Source: Stenotrophomonas maltophilia
GTDB lineage: Bacteria > Pseudomonadota > Gammaproteobacteria > Xanthomonadales > Xanthomonadaceae
Direction of reading: 5' to 3'
DNA length: 64,000 bases
NCBI RefSeq assembly: GCF_006970445.1
Contig: NZ_CP033877.1
Location: 442,750 to 506,749 of the forward strand
Below the pieces are notes generated by a model that saw nothing but the letters and a program-made list of their open reading frames with translations, was not told the DNA's origin and made no database searches. Each line of letters begins with the position of its first letter. Position 1 is the stretch's first letter. Shown in pieces: positions 15,817-23,812 of the stretch. Position numbers and translations under genes: made by a program.

Positions 15817-16734
15817 TCAAGAATCGCGTTTATTTTCTATGGGGTATTCGTAAGTGCATCTTCTGAATACAGTGTCTCGATGAAACTCAAGATACTCTAG
15901 CTGTCGTTGTGAAAAGGGGCCGCAATTGCGACCTTGCGTAATATCAAGCCTGAGAGAATTCTGGACGTTCAAAGGAAAGTCCGGGGCGACGATCAGGTTT
16001 GCTTCTTTCGAGAAGCTAATCCAACCCCCATCAAAAAGTAGGTCCGCGTGCGGAGCGAGAAGTAAACCGTTCTCGCCATCAACGCGCTCGCTATGAGTGC
16101 TATCTGCCCATGGCTTGATGTGGCTCGCGCGCAAGAATCTCAGGTCCTCAATGCCAGTCAGGCGGCAACCTTTCTCAACGCCAATCAGGCGCTCGCGGAA
16201 TAGACGTTGCTTCGTCCTAACTGCGGTTTCACGAATTGTGCTGGTCGAGTCAATGCTCTCGAGCGCAGTATTGATCTCAGCCTCATCCTTTTCACCTGCC
16301 ATGAGGCCCAGTGAGGCTTCCAGTGATCTCAAGCGGAACACGATCGCAGATCTAGGCTGCCCTTCTCGATCTGGTGTGTCAGGTTGAACGTAGGAGGACT
16401 GGCACATGAACCTACCAAGGTATCGGTAGGGCCGCCCCTTGCCCATCATCTGAAACACTACGAGCGTCTTGCCATCTTTGACGTGCTCGCCGATCGCTCG
16501 GTTGCCCGCCACATACTTCATGTCTCCGACTTGACCCTCGCCGAAGTAATGAAAGACCTCGTCGTCGTCCCAAAAGTCATGGTAGCCGTGAGACACGCCG
16601 GCCTCGCCAGTGAATGCGATGACTAGCGGATGCTCCTTGGGTGTCGAAATGCCGCCTTGCTGTTGCCCGCCAAATACACCGTGGATCTGCTTTTGACGGT
16701 TGTAGAGCGCGCCAACCTCGAATGGGAGTTCCAT
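15817..16734 (-). CDS. HNH endonuclease with SRA-like N-terminal domain (type IV restriction type)
   Basis: 305 residues. The N-terminal half (residues 8-110) has YNRQKQIHGVFGGQQQGGIS, FTGEAGVSHGYHDFW, FHYFGEGQVGDM, GNRAIGEH, a pattern seen in front of HNH domains of ScoMcrA-like modified-DNA restriction enzymes. The HNH_2-type nuclease domain shows C190-x-LTG, H205-IKPW, N222-G-L-LL, H229 and D235. Such enzymes cleave DNA carrying modified bases. It is convergent with the deaminase operon, only 8 bp away, and completes a compact defence cluster. Modified-base specificity is inferred from the domain arrangement. Confidence 0.75.
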   Translation of the reverse strand: MELPFEVGALYNRQKQIHGVFGGQQQGGISTPKEHPLVIAFTGEAGVSHGYHDFWDDDEVFHYFGEGQVGDMKYVAGNRAIGEHVKDGKTLVVFQMMGKGRPYRYLGRFMCQSSYVQPDTPDREGQPRSAIVFRLRSLEASLGLMAGEKDEAEINTALESIDSTSTIRETAVRTKQRLFRERLIGVEKGCRLTGIEDLRFLRASHIKPWADSTHSERVDGENGLLLAPHADLLFDGGWISFSKEANLIVAPDFPLNVQNSLRLDITQGRNCGPFSQRQLEYLEFHRDTVFRRCTYEYPIENKRDS

Positions 16735-16842
16735 CCTAGATCCCTGTCCCAGAAGCTAAGTGCCCAGGATTCTAGCCAGAACCAGGTTCCTTGTGTCATT
16801 GGTTGACGCGTTTGGCTTCGTCGACAGGGTGAAGATAGGGGG

Positions 16843-17256
16843 CTATTGGGACGCAGACCAAGGGCAGCTGTTCTCAGGTGCGCTCAGGTTCCTCCTGCGT
16901 CTCTCTGGTGAGCCCCATCCATCTTTCCAGCGCTGTAGCTTCATTGCATCGCTTGCGACCGTAGACATAGTGACCATCAGAAGACTCGGCCCAGAGTTGT
17001 CCGAGAACAGAACGGCATCGCCGCGTACGCTGATATCAAAGAAGCGTCTACTGGAATCATGCGTTTCGATGGTGACGCCTTGGCAAGCCAACGCTTCGGC
17101 AAAGTTCTCGGCGTCGGCCTGAAACAGGGCAAACTCCGAGTCGGTAAGTCTTGGGTAGTTCTCAAGACTCATTGCGGTGGCCGGCGCGTACGTCCCTACA
17201 ATGATCAATCCCGATAGCGCTGCCGTCGTCAGGGCAAGCAAAGTTCGGCTCGGCAT
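16843..17256 (-). CDS. exported protein of unknown function
   Basis: 137 residues from the ATG at 17256; the frame is open 26 codons further upstream but the signal peptide (MPSRTLLALTTAALSGLIIV...ATA) begins here. The mature part starts MSLENYPRLTDSEFALFQADAENFAEAL and carries a single Cys near its centre and a basic tail rich in Arg and Ser. No domain recognised. It is transcribed toward the HNH gene but is separated from it by 108 bp, so co-transcription is uncertain. Confidence 0.5.
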   Translation of the reverse strand: MPSRTLLALTTAALSGLIIVGTYAPATAMSLENYPRLTDSEFALFQADAENFAEALACQGVTIETHDSSRRFFDISVRGDAVLFSDNSGPSLLMVTMSTVASDAMKLQRWKDGWGSPERRRRNLSAPENSCPWSASQ

Positions 17257-17358
17257 AGTGAGGCCAGTGTTGGAGGCTAAAGGCTCAGACAGCGGCGAAT
17301 GCTTCGGACCGTGCATACGATCCATGCATTGCATTCGATGTGGGCAGCAAGGCGCGCT

Positions 17359-17727
17359 CTACTCCCGAACCTGCAGCCGCTCAATAGCCTGCGCAGTCAA
17401 CGCCACACAAGCCATCTTCAACCCTTCCATAACCCGATCCCCCAGGTACTCCTCGGGCGCGCCGTTCTGCCGAGTCCGCTCCGCAGCCAGCATCAACTCC
17501 GCCACCACACGTAGCCCCGCCAGCGCGCAATCCGCATCCGCCAGCTGAAGGCACCGCCCAGGCAGTTGATGCCGCTCCGGCCAAGGCTGGCCATCCGCAG
17601 CCGCACCAGATCCGATACGGCGCAGCGTGGCGACGAAGGCGTTGGGATCGACGGAAGGTTCGCGCTCGGCTTCGGCGTTGTCCGGATCGTACTGCGCGTG
17701 CAGGGAACGGAAGTCCGATGTGTTCAT
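17359..17727 (-). CDS. small cytosolic protein behind a long structured leader
   Basis: 122 residues from the ATG at 17727 (MNTSDFRSLHAQYDPD) with CGGAG eight bases upstream. Acidic N-terminus (DPDNAEAEREPSVDPN), then a helical, Ala/Leu-rich part with QLADADCALAGLRVVAELML and a C-terminal VALTAQAIERLQ. No signal peptide. The frame stays open for 139 codons upstream of the ATG, but that stretch is dominated by long inverted repeats and looks like a structured RNA rather than protein. Function unknown. Confidence 0.6.
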   Translation of the reverse strand: MNTSDFRSLHAQYDPDNAEAEREPSVDPNAFVATLRRIGSGAAADGQPWPERHQLPGRCLQLADADCALAGLRVVAELMLAAERTRQNGAPEEYLGDRVMEGLKMACVALTAQAIERLQVRE

Positions 17728-17945
17728 GGCAATGCTCCGTACAGGACAGATAGCAACGCCACCGATAAAGGCGGCGGACGGTGCGTGGTTCGAAAGCCGG
17801 ACAGTAACCAAGCCGGTGGGTCCGAAGACCCCCACGCACCGCCCGCCATGGAACGCGAACGGATTGCCAGCCGGCGCCACGCAAGGTGACGCCGGCTGAC
17901 AAGCGCAAAACACAAGGCTACTGAACGGGCTTTCGAACCCCGCGC
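17728..17945 (-). ncRNA. structured 5' leader with competing long-range pairings (candidate RNA element)
   Basis: Three elements are visible. (a) A 16-bp inverted repeat with one mismatch (17772-17787 with 17832-17847) encloses a hairpin GGGTC-TTCG-GACCC (UUCG tetraloop) and a CCGG/CCGG hairpin, giving a three-way junction. (b) AGCCGGCG/CGCCGGCT forms a long hairpin near 17868-17896. (c) 17787-17809 and 17917-17940 are near-perfect inverted copies (GGTTCGAAAGCC...CAGTA...CC), a pairing that would break the junction in (a). The alternative folds sit directly before the ribosome site of the 17727 gene, so a switch or attenuator is plausible. Not a family I can name. Confidence 0.45.
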
Positions 17946-18101
17946 CACTCTTTTCCGGTGGCACGCCAAGAGATACCCGTGCAGCAACCAAATGCCAAGA
18001 AACCACAGGACTGATGATTGCCAGCCCTGACGCTTTCGGCATTGTCGCACACGGTGTTAAGCCGGCAAGCGATTGCGCCGCAACGTTCTTGAAGGGCTTG
18101 G

Positions 18102-18162
18102 CGCTATTGGCCCCAAGCGCAGGAGCACCCGCAGCCAGGGCCATGGCCTAGGGCCAATAGCG
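18102..18162. repeat. 12-bp inverted repeat flanking a 37-bp loop
   Basis: CGCTATTGGCCC (18102-18113) and GGGCCAATAGCG (18151-18162, within one base) are exact complements. The loop contains overlapping small palindromes (CCATGG, CCTAGG). It lies just downstream of the TonB-domain gene stop and at the upstream edge of the structured leader. No T run follows, so it is a poor terminator; it could be the boundary of an inserted element. Confidence 0.5.
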
Positions 18163-18180
18163 ACAAATTGGACCAGCGGT

Positions 18181-18606
18181 TCAGCCGAGCGGCGCCTCGG
18201 CCGTGGGCACGAAGGTCAGACGGACCCGCACCCGCGCATGCAGCGCGACGCCCTCAACCACGACCGGATCAAAACGCCATTGGTCCACTGCGGTAATGGC
18301 AGCACGATCAAGCTCCCGCAGTCCGCTGGACCGCGCCACCATCACGTTGGAAACGTGGCCCAGCTCATCCAGTTGAGCAATCAACAGCACCGTCATGGGA
18401 GCCTGCAGGAAGGTATCGGGCGGCGTGGCGACGGCCGTTGAATACACAAGGGCAGGTGCCTGCCGCAGCTTGAAGGTAGGGTTGTCACCGCGCTCTACGA
18501 ACACTTCGGTGGAAACCTGCGGGTCTGCCGGCATGGCCATGGCAGGTGTAGCGCCCAACAGCATCAGAGCAAGGTTCAGTGCCAGGGCGGTGTTTAAACG
18601 GGGCAT
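18181..18606 (-). CDS. stand-alone TonB C-terminal domain protein
   Basis: 141 residues from the ATG at 18606: a signal peptide (LNLALMLLGATPAMA) followed by a single TonB C-terminal domain (APALVYSTAVATPPDTF, MTVLLIAQLDELGHVSNVMVARSSGLRELDRAAITAVDQWRFDPVVVEG). The motif V-x-x-SSG-x-x-x-LD-x-A-A-x-x-A-x-x-x-W-R-F is typical. It lacks the N-terminal membrane anchor and proline-rich spacer of true TonB, so it is likely a periplasmic accessory protein and cannot itself couple to ExbB/ExbD. Such isolated domains are frequent in Xanthomonadaceae. Confidence 0.75.
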   Translation of the reverse strand: MPRLNTALALNLALMLLGATPAMAMPADPQVSTEVFVERGDNPTFKLRQAPALVYSTAVATPPDTFLQAPMTVLLIAQLDELGHVSNVMVARSSGLRELDRAAITAVDQWRFDPVVVEGVALHARVRVRLTFVPTAEAPLG

Positions 18607-18697
18607 ACGTGGTTTCCATTCCGGTGCACTATCAGCATAGCGGCCATCCCCTGGCATCGCTTGCCTTGAATGCCGGCGCGCTGGACTGCTGCGCGGA

Positions 18698-18907
18698 TTA
18701 CTCAGGTACGCCCGGCCGTGGCCACAGCGCATCGTCACGCTGCAGGTCGTAGTCGCTGCCGAACGCCAGCGCCGCCTCGCGTGGCGGCAGGTCTGCATAG
18801 CAGCCCAGCAGGTACTCATCCATGCTGGCATCGCGATGGTCGATGGCGAACAGGTGGAGAAGCTCCTTGTCGAAGGCTTCCAGCCATGCAGGGTCGATCT
18901 TGGTCAT
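18698..18907 (-). CDS. small acidic protein, unknown function
   Basis: 69 residues from the second ATG (18907), preferred because GGGAGG lies six bases upstream of it; the first ATG (18913) abuts the GGGAGG directly. Sequence MTKIDPAWLEAFDKELLHLF AIDHRD..., soluble and acidic with a Pro-rich end (LWPRPGVPE). It lies 92 bp upstream of the TonB-domain gene on the same strand. No family recognised. Its position beside T4SS effectors is not evidence of a link. Confidence 0.55.
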   Translation of the reverse strand: MTKIDPAWLEAFDKELLHLFAIDHRDASMDEYLLGCYADLPPREAALAFGSDYDLQRDDALWPRPGVPE

Positions 18908-18998
18908 GGTCATCCTCCCGAAGCAGGTGAGGATGACCTGGGGAGGTCTCAGGGACTGCGATCTCTGGCCCCGAGAGAGGCCGCCTCAATCTGGACAG

Positions 18999-20324
18999 TC
19001 AGCCCATGCGCATGGCGTGGCTCTGCTGCTCCTGAGTACGTGCATCCAGCGCCTGCTGCTCATTCTGGCGGGTGAGCTCGCGCTGATCGCCAACCACAGC
19101 CAGTTGCTGCAGCGACTCAGCCACCGGCGTTTGTGCAGCCACGGCAGTGGGCATGCCTGCACGCAGGTGGGCGGGATCAGATAGGTCGCCTTGTACAACA
19201 AAGATGGTGTGACCCGCCGGCTGACTGGCCGTGGCGTTGCTCAGCACCACATGGTCCACCTGTTCCAGACCCTGCTCGCGTGCCTTCACTGTCAGGCTGG
19301 CGGCGAGGTTCTCACTGGTCGCGTCGAAGGGGCGGCCGTGCTTCTCGTCCAGTGCAGCGACGCCCTGGCGAATCTGCTGATGGAGCGCGTAGTCCGGGCT
19401 GCCTGGCTCTATCGCCGCGATTCGGCGGCCTTCCGTAAAGAGAGGCTCGGGTTCCTGCGTAGACACCACGCGCGGACTCTTGGCGATCTCTCTGTAGGGA
19501 TCTTCAGGATGAAACTGCTTCGCCTTGGCCTCGCGTTCCAGGCGAACTTCGCGAGTCTCGTTCAACGCGGAAATCTCGGCGGGATCGGTCTCCTTGGTTG
19601 TTCTGTCGAGTGGGGGAACGCCCACCGTGCGATTCCAGCTGCCGTCCTTCGGGTCGTAGCTGTGATAGTCGAACTTGGTGCCAATCACGTTCGGATCGAC
19701 GGCGTCGCGCTGCAGGAGTGCCGCACCCTCGAACTTGCTCAGCTCAACGAAGTAGAAATGCCCGGCAGGCTGCGGCATATCCAGGTGCACGCTGACCGCC
19801 GTCTTGCCGGCACGGAATGCGCCTGCAGCGCTGTTGTCCAGCATGTTCTGCCAGACTTTCTCGGCTGCCTGCTCGCCGCGTTTATGCTCCGTAGACACCA
19901 GCAGCAAGCGCGGCGTCCAGCAGTTCACATTGAGGTCGTTCTTTTCGAACGAAACATCGTGGGATTTGAGCGTGCTCGTGTAGGGCAGGTTGAGTGCCAG
20001 ATCGGGCCTGCCGGCCTCCACCCAGCTTCTGCGTTCCGCCAGGTCATTCCTGATCAGATCCTGGCCGAAGGTTTCTTGCCTGCGCTCGGTGAACGCTACG
20101 TTCTTCTCGTTGCCGAACAGCGTGGCCTGTTGCTCGGCAACGGCGGTTGCAAAGCTGTTGGCCACCCGGCCGGGGAGGCTGTCGTTGCGCACAACACCCA
20201 ACGCCAGCAGTCCGTAGCCATCATTGTCGGGAAGCTGCGCGAGATAGTTCCAATACAGCTCGCGATTTCCCTCCTTCGCGTAGGAGGACAGGACACGAAT
20301 GTCCTTATCGGTAAGTCCGCTCAT
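18999..20324 (-). CDS. X-T4SS antibacterial effector with C-terminal XVIPCD
   Basis: 441 residues. The C-terminal ~140 residues carry the XVIPCD secretion signal recognised by VirD4: PDYALHQQIRQGVAALDEKHGRPFD, SLTVKAREQGLEQVDHVVLS, GHTIFVVQGDLSDPAHLR and TPVAESLQQL, then a Gln-rich tail. The N-terminal ~270 residues (MSGLTDKDIRVLSSYAKEGN RELYWNYLAQLPDNDGYG...) have no catalytic motif that I can name. AAGGAT precedes the ATG. It follows its probable immunity lipoprotein gene by 21 bp in one operon. X-T4SS effectors kill neighbouring bacteria. The secretion machine itself is not in this window. Confidence 0.82.
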   Translation of the reverse strand: MSGLTDKDIRVLSSYAKEGNRELYWNYLAQLPDNDGYGLLALGVVRNDSLPGRVANSFATAVAEQQATLFGNEKNVAFTERRQETFGQDLIRNDLAERRSWVEAGRPDLALNLPYTSTLKSHDVSFEKNDLNVNCWTPRLLLVSTEHKRGEQAAEKVWQNMLDNSAAGAFRAGKTAVSVHLDMPQPAGHFYFVELSKFEGAALLQRDAVDPNVIGTKFDYHSYDPKDGSWNRTVGVPPLDRTTKETDPAEISALNETREVRLEREAKAKQFHPEDPYREIAKSPRVVSTQEPEPLFTEGRRIAAIEPGSPDYALHQQIRQGVAALDEKHGRPFDATSENLAASLTVKAREQGLEQVDHVVLSNATASQPAGHTIFVVQGDLSDPAHLRAGMPTAVAAQTPVAESLQQLAVVGDQRELTRQNEQQALDARTQEQQSHAMRMG

Positions 20325-20345
20325 GGTTCATCCTTGAGATGCGGT

Positions 20346-21215
20346 TTACGGCTGAACGCGATATCGGCTCAGAAGTTCACGCACGCTGGTTTCCAAGCGC
20401 TGCCAGTCGCTCAGCATGACGCGTGCATAGTTCATCTCGATGGCGATGCTGTCGCCCACGTCCACGATGGAATGGCGGCACATTGCGATCTGGCCTTCGC
20501 CGGCGCGTTCAAGTGTCTTGCCCTGAATCGTGAGCCCGTCAGGAATGCGGTCTGCCGGGTCGCAGCTGATGAAGGTTGCAAGTTGGCCATCCGTGGTGCG
20601 CGCGACATACCAGTCTGGTTCCATCGCCGGGTTGTGCACGTAAGGCCTGCCCAGCGCAGCCTCCGAATCCTTCGCATAGGCTGCCATCAACGATGGGTCG
20701 ATCGCATACGGCGTCAGACCCCAGCGTTCGGGTTGTGCAACGCGCAGCGCAAGGTTCTCTACCGGGTCCCTTCGCTCCAGTGATCCAGGCGCGCTGGTGG
20801 CCTCACTGCTGGACCGACGTGCCAGATAGTTCTGGATGGGAACGCGATCGATGTATCTAAGCTCGACCAGCACCTGCCGTCGGCTGTCCTGCGTGCTGCG
20901 CACCGGGCGATTTCCCGGAGGCGCTGCATCGAAATCAGGCCAGAACACGGTGAGCATGACGCCCCCATCGGCCAGGGGGCCCGTCTGGTTGTAGTAAAGG
21001 TTGGCCGGGAATATGAAGCGGTGCGGGCCAAGCCGAGCTTCCACCGGCTGCGTCGTGTAGGTCTGTCCGCCCACCGTACGTGGGCTGGTTGCGCTTTCGG
21101 ACATGGGGGTTCCGTTCGGGTCCTTTTCCGTGGATGGGGCCTTCGCGCAGGCGGTGGTGCTCAGCACGGCCACCAGGGTGAAGGAGGCAAGCCGGCAAGC
21201 CGGTGCTCTGCTCAT
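20346..21215 (-). CDS. lipoprotein immunity protein (X-Tfi candidate) for the 18999 effector
   Basis: 289 residues with a lipoprotein signal (LASFTLVAVLSTTACAK, Cys near residue 23). The mature domain is beta-rich and resembles other immunity lipoproteins of the T4SS/T6SS type (RVGGQTYTTQPVEARLGPHRFIF, PDWYVARTTDGQLATFISCD, GLTIQGKTLERAGEGQIAMCRHSI). AAGGGA precedes the ATG. Located directly upstream of, and co-directional with, an XVIPCD effector, the standard immunity-effector order. Periplasmic lipoprotein location fits effectors delivered into the periplasm. The pair is divergent from the effector at 21432. Confidence 0.75.
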   Translation of the reverse strand: MSRAPACRLASFTLVAVLSTTACAKAPSTEKDPNGTPMSESATSPRTVGGQTYTTQPVEARLGPHRFIFPANLYYNQTGPLADGGVMLTVFWPDFDAAPPGNRPVRSTQDSRRQVLVELRYIDRVPIQNYLARRSSSEATSAPGSLERRDPVENLALRVAQPERWGLTPYAIDPSLMAAYAKDSEAALGRPYVHNPAMEPDWYVARTTDGQLATFISCDPADRIPDGLTIQGKTLERAGEGQIAMCRHSIVDVGDSIAIEMNYARVMLSDWQRLETSVRELLSRYRVQP

Positions 21216-21431
21216 GGGCGATTCCCTTGCATGATCGAAACGACTATAGAACGGTGGAATGGCGAGCTCCAGTCGGTGCCGGGGCCTCGCTCACGAGTAG
21301 GGGCCATTACTGCACGCTGGCTCACATATTCAGCAAGCCGCGATCGGCCTCCTCTATTCCTCCACCTGCCTCCCATCCCACCTATGCCATCATCCGCCCA
21401 GGACCGCAGCACCCATCAAGGCTGAACAGGC

Positions 21432-22358
21432 ATGGAGCAGGCAACACGCTACACAGCAACGCTTTATCTAGCCGCCCCCGGCACCCCGCTGAAAAGTGGG
21501 GGCATCTCGCCGCGCGGCCATATGTACCTGCAGGTGGCGGCGGGCGACGAGGCCCGCAGCTACGGCTTCGCACCACCGCGCCAGGCGCCGGGCGAGACCC
21601 GCACCGGCGTGCAGTACGCGCAGGTGCGCCACGACGATGCCGACGAGCATCTGCAGCCGTACTACAGCCGCACCCTGGAAATCACCGAGGAGCACTACGG
21701 CTGCCTGCGTGATTTCGCCGAGGAACCGGCCGAGTTCGAATTCGATGTGGATCGCCCGGCCACCATCAACCGTTGCAGCGATTTCGTCTGGGCGGCGCTG
21801 CATTACGCCGGGCTGCATCCGCTGCCGGCGCCGCTGGACGGCGGCAGCAACCTGGGCGAGTTCGCGGTGCTGTTCAACCTGCCGGAAATCCAGTGCATTG
21901 CCGCGCCGTTCCCGGGCAGCGATCTGAATGCCGAAACCCACCATGCGATGCCCGAGCGCGAGGCCGAACACCATCGCCAGGGCGACCGTGCCAGCGATGA
22001 GCCGCCGCCGACGCCGATTGAAGTGGCCGGTACGCTGCTGGACCCTTCGCATCCCGACCATCGCCTGTTCTCGCAGCTGATCCAGAAAGTGGCGGAGCTG
22101 GATGCAGCGCATGGCCGCCCGTTCGATGCGGCCAGCCAGCGCATCAGTGCCAGCCTGCTGGTGCTGGCCAAGCAGAACAATCTCTCGCGCGTGGACCACG
22201 TGCTGCTCAGCCAGCCGACCAAAAACAGCCATGCGGCCGAGAGCATCTTCATCGTGCAGGGCGACCGCAACGATCCGGGGCACCGCCGCGCCAGCATCGC
22301 CACCGAGGTGGCGGCCAAGACCGATGTGGCTGATTCGCTGCGGTTGAAGGAGCAGTAA
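21432..22358 (+). CDS. X-T4SS effector: permuted NlpC/P60-like hydrolase plus XVIPCD
   Basis: 308 residues. The N-terminal toxin domain has His30 (ISPRGHMYLQV) followed later by Cys115 (INRCSDFVWAALHYAGL), the H-then-C order of circularly permuted NlpC/P60 (LRAT-like) enzymes. A second block, YYSRTLEITEEHY, is shared with the effector at 24426. The C-terminal XVIPCD (about 205-305) shows HPDHRLFSQLIQKVAELDAAHGRPFD, LSRVDHVLLSQPT and ESIFIVQGDRNDPGHRR. No immunity gene is adjacent: the next gene encodes a YncE-like propeller. The likely target is a cell-envelope bond, lipid or peptide; this is inference from the fold. Confidence 0.75.
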   Translation: MEQATRYTATLYLAAPGTPLKSGGISPRGHMYLQVAAGDEARSYGFAPPRQAPGETRTGVQYAQVRHDDADEHLQPYYSRTLEITEEHYGCLRDFAEEPAEFEFDVDRPATINRCSDFVWAALHYAGLHPLPAPLDGGSNLGEFAVLFNLPEIQCIAAPFPGSDLNAETHHAMPEREAEHHRQGDRASDEPPPTPIEVAGTLLDPSHPDHRLFSQLIQKVAELDAAHGRPFDAASQRISASLLVLAKQNNLSRVDHVLLSQPTKNSHAAESIFIVQGDRNDPGHRRASIATEVAAKTDVADSLRLKEQ

Positions 22359-22523
22359 TCCGCGCGTCTGCCATACGCGGGCAGACGCACGCCACGCCCC
22401 CCACCTGCTACCATTCCCCGGCAACCCCAGCCAGCCCACCCGCGCAGACAGATGCAGGTCGGGCCGTCGCAGTACGGCCCAGCGAGCCAGGACACCTTCC
22501 CGTGCCCATTCAAGGACGCTCGC

Positions 22524-23669
22524 ATGTTCCGTAATCCTCTCTTCCGTTCGGCCGCCCTGGCCCTCGCTGTGTCGCTCAGCCTCGGCGTGCCTTCGGCGTT
22601 CGCCGACAACGCACCTGCCGCCAGCGCCAGCACCACCGTGCAGCGCCAGGCCGTGGCCAAGGGCCTGTACGAGCTGGCCTACAGCCCGAAGCAGAACGCC
22701 GTGTTCGTGGCCTCCTCCGGCGGTTTCGGCGATGACGCCGGCCCGGCCCAGGTGCTGCGCCTGAACCCGACCACGCTGACCGTGGAAACCCGCATCCCGC
22801 TGGAGCGCAAGGCGTTCGGCGTGGTGCTGGATGACGCCCACAACCGCCTGTACGTGGGCAACACCGTGGACCTGTCGGTGACGGTGGTCGACACCGCGCA
22901 GAACAAGGCGGTCGGCACCATCCAGCTGATGGAGAAGAAGACCGGCAAGGACGGCAAGGCCGCCTACACCCACGACCTGCGCGAGCTGGTGGTCGACAGC
23001 GCCGCCAACCGCCTGTACGTGACCGGCCACAGCAGCCAGCCGGACGTGAGCAGCGTGCTGTTCGTGATTGATACCACCACGCTGAAGGTGATCAACACCA
23101 TCGACGGCCTGGGCAATGCCAAGGCACCGGGCCTGGCGCTGGATGCGGCCAACAAGCGCGTCTACACCAGCAATCTGCTGGCCGACCTGGTGGTGGTGGG
23201 TACCGATTCGAACGAGGTGGTGGCGCAGCACAAGATCGCCGCCGAGCAGCCGATGAACATCGCGCTGGACCCGGCCGGCATGCGCCTGTTCGTGACCGAC
23301 CAGGGCTCGGAATTCCTGCGTGGCTACCAGGCCAAGAGCAGCGGCCTGGTCAGCAAGCATCCGGGCCAGCGCGTGCTGGTGCTCGACCGCAGCACCGGCA
23401 AGGAACTGGCCAGCATCCCGACCGACGCCGGCCCGCTGGGCATCCTGCTGGATGCACCGCGCAAGCGCCTGTATGTGACCAACCGCGAAGCCGGTACGGT
23501 GACGGCGTACAACAGTGACAGCTACCAGAAGGTGGCCACCTACACGGTGCCGACCCACCCGAACAGCCTGGCGCTGGATGCGAAGAACAACGTGCTGTTC
23601 GTGAGCATCAAGAACGGCGAGAAGGATGACAAGGGCGCTGACGAGAGCGTGGCGCGCATCCAGCTGTAA
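22524..23669 (+). CDS. YncE-family periplasmic beta-propeller protein
   Basis: 381 residues from the ATG at 22524 (AAGGAC six bases upstream; the earlier in-frame start is inside untranslated sequence). Signal peptide (ALALAVSLSLGVPSAFA), then repeated YVTN-like blades: LYVGNTVDLSVTVVDTAQNK, LYVTGHSS, RVYTSNLLADLVVVG, RLFVTDQGSE, RLYVTNREAGTVTAYNS and a last VLFVSIKNG. The fold is a seven-bladed propeller; YncE of E. coli binds DNA in vitro and is iron-regulated, but the role is not settled. It interrupts the T4SS effector cluster and ends at an intrinsic terminator. Confidence 0.85.
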   Translation: MFRNPLFRSAALALAVSLSLGVPSAFADNAPAASASTTVQRQAVAKGLYELAYSPKQNAVFVASSGGFGDDAGPAQVLRLNPTTLTVETRIPLERKAFGVVLDDAHNRLYVGNTVDLSVTVVDTAQNKAVGTIQLMEKKTGKDGKAAYTHDLRELVVDSAANRLYVTGHSSQPDVSSVLFVIDTTTLKVINTIDGLGNAKAPGLALDAANKRVYTSNLLADLVVVGTDSNEVVAQHKIAAEQPMNIALDPAGMRLFVTDQGSEFLRGYQAKSSGLVSKHPGQRVLVLDRSTGKELASIPTDAGPLGILLDAPRKRLYVTNREAGTVTAYNSDSYQKVATYTVPTHPNSLALDAKNNVLFVSIKNGEKDDKGADESVARIQL

Positions 23670-23712
23670 GGCGCTGACGCCGGGCCCCGCCCGGCGGTTT
23701 GCCGCGTGAAGA

Positions 23713-23741
23713 AGGCAGGGTGCAGACCCTGCCTTTTTCTT
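23713..23741 (+). terminator. intrinsic terminator after the YncE-like gene
   Basis: AGGCAGGGT and ACCCTGCCT form a perfect 9-bp stem with a GCAG loop, followed by TTTTTCTTT. Confidence 0.9.
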
Positions 23742-23812
23742 TGCCTGGTTGCAGTGCCTGAGGCCGCCCGCTAGGGTTGAAGCTCATGGCAGGGAGCCAA
23801 AGGATCTGAATC

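Noticed and set aside
16760..17122. 120-codon plus-strand frame opposite the 16843-17256 gene
   Set aside because: The minus-strand frame has a signal peptide and better composition; the plus frame has no ribosome site.
17928..17941. GGGTTCGAAAGCCC on the minus strand, like a tRNA T-arm
   Set aside because: No acceptor, D or anticodon arms at the right distances; the match is explained by the long inverted repeat.
17359..18144. 261-codon reading of the small gene including its whole leader
   Set aside because: The extra 139 codons coincide with long inverted repeats and lack a ribosome site; an ATG with GGAG at 17727 explains the gene better.
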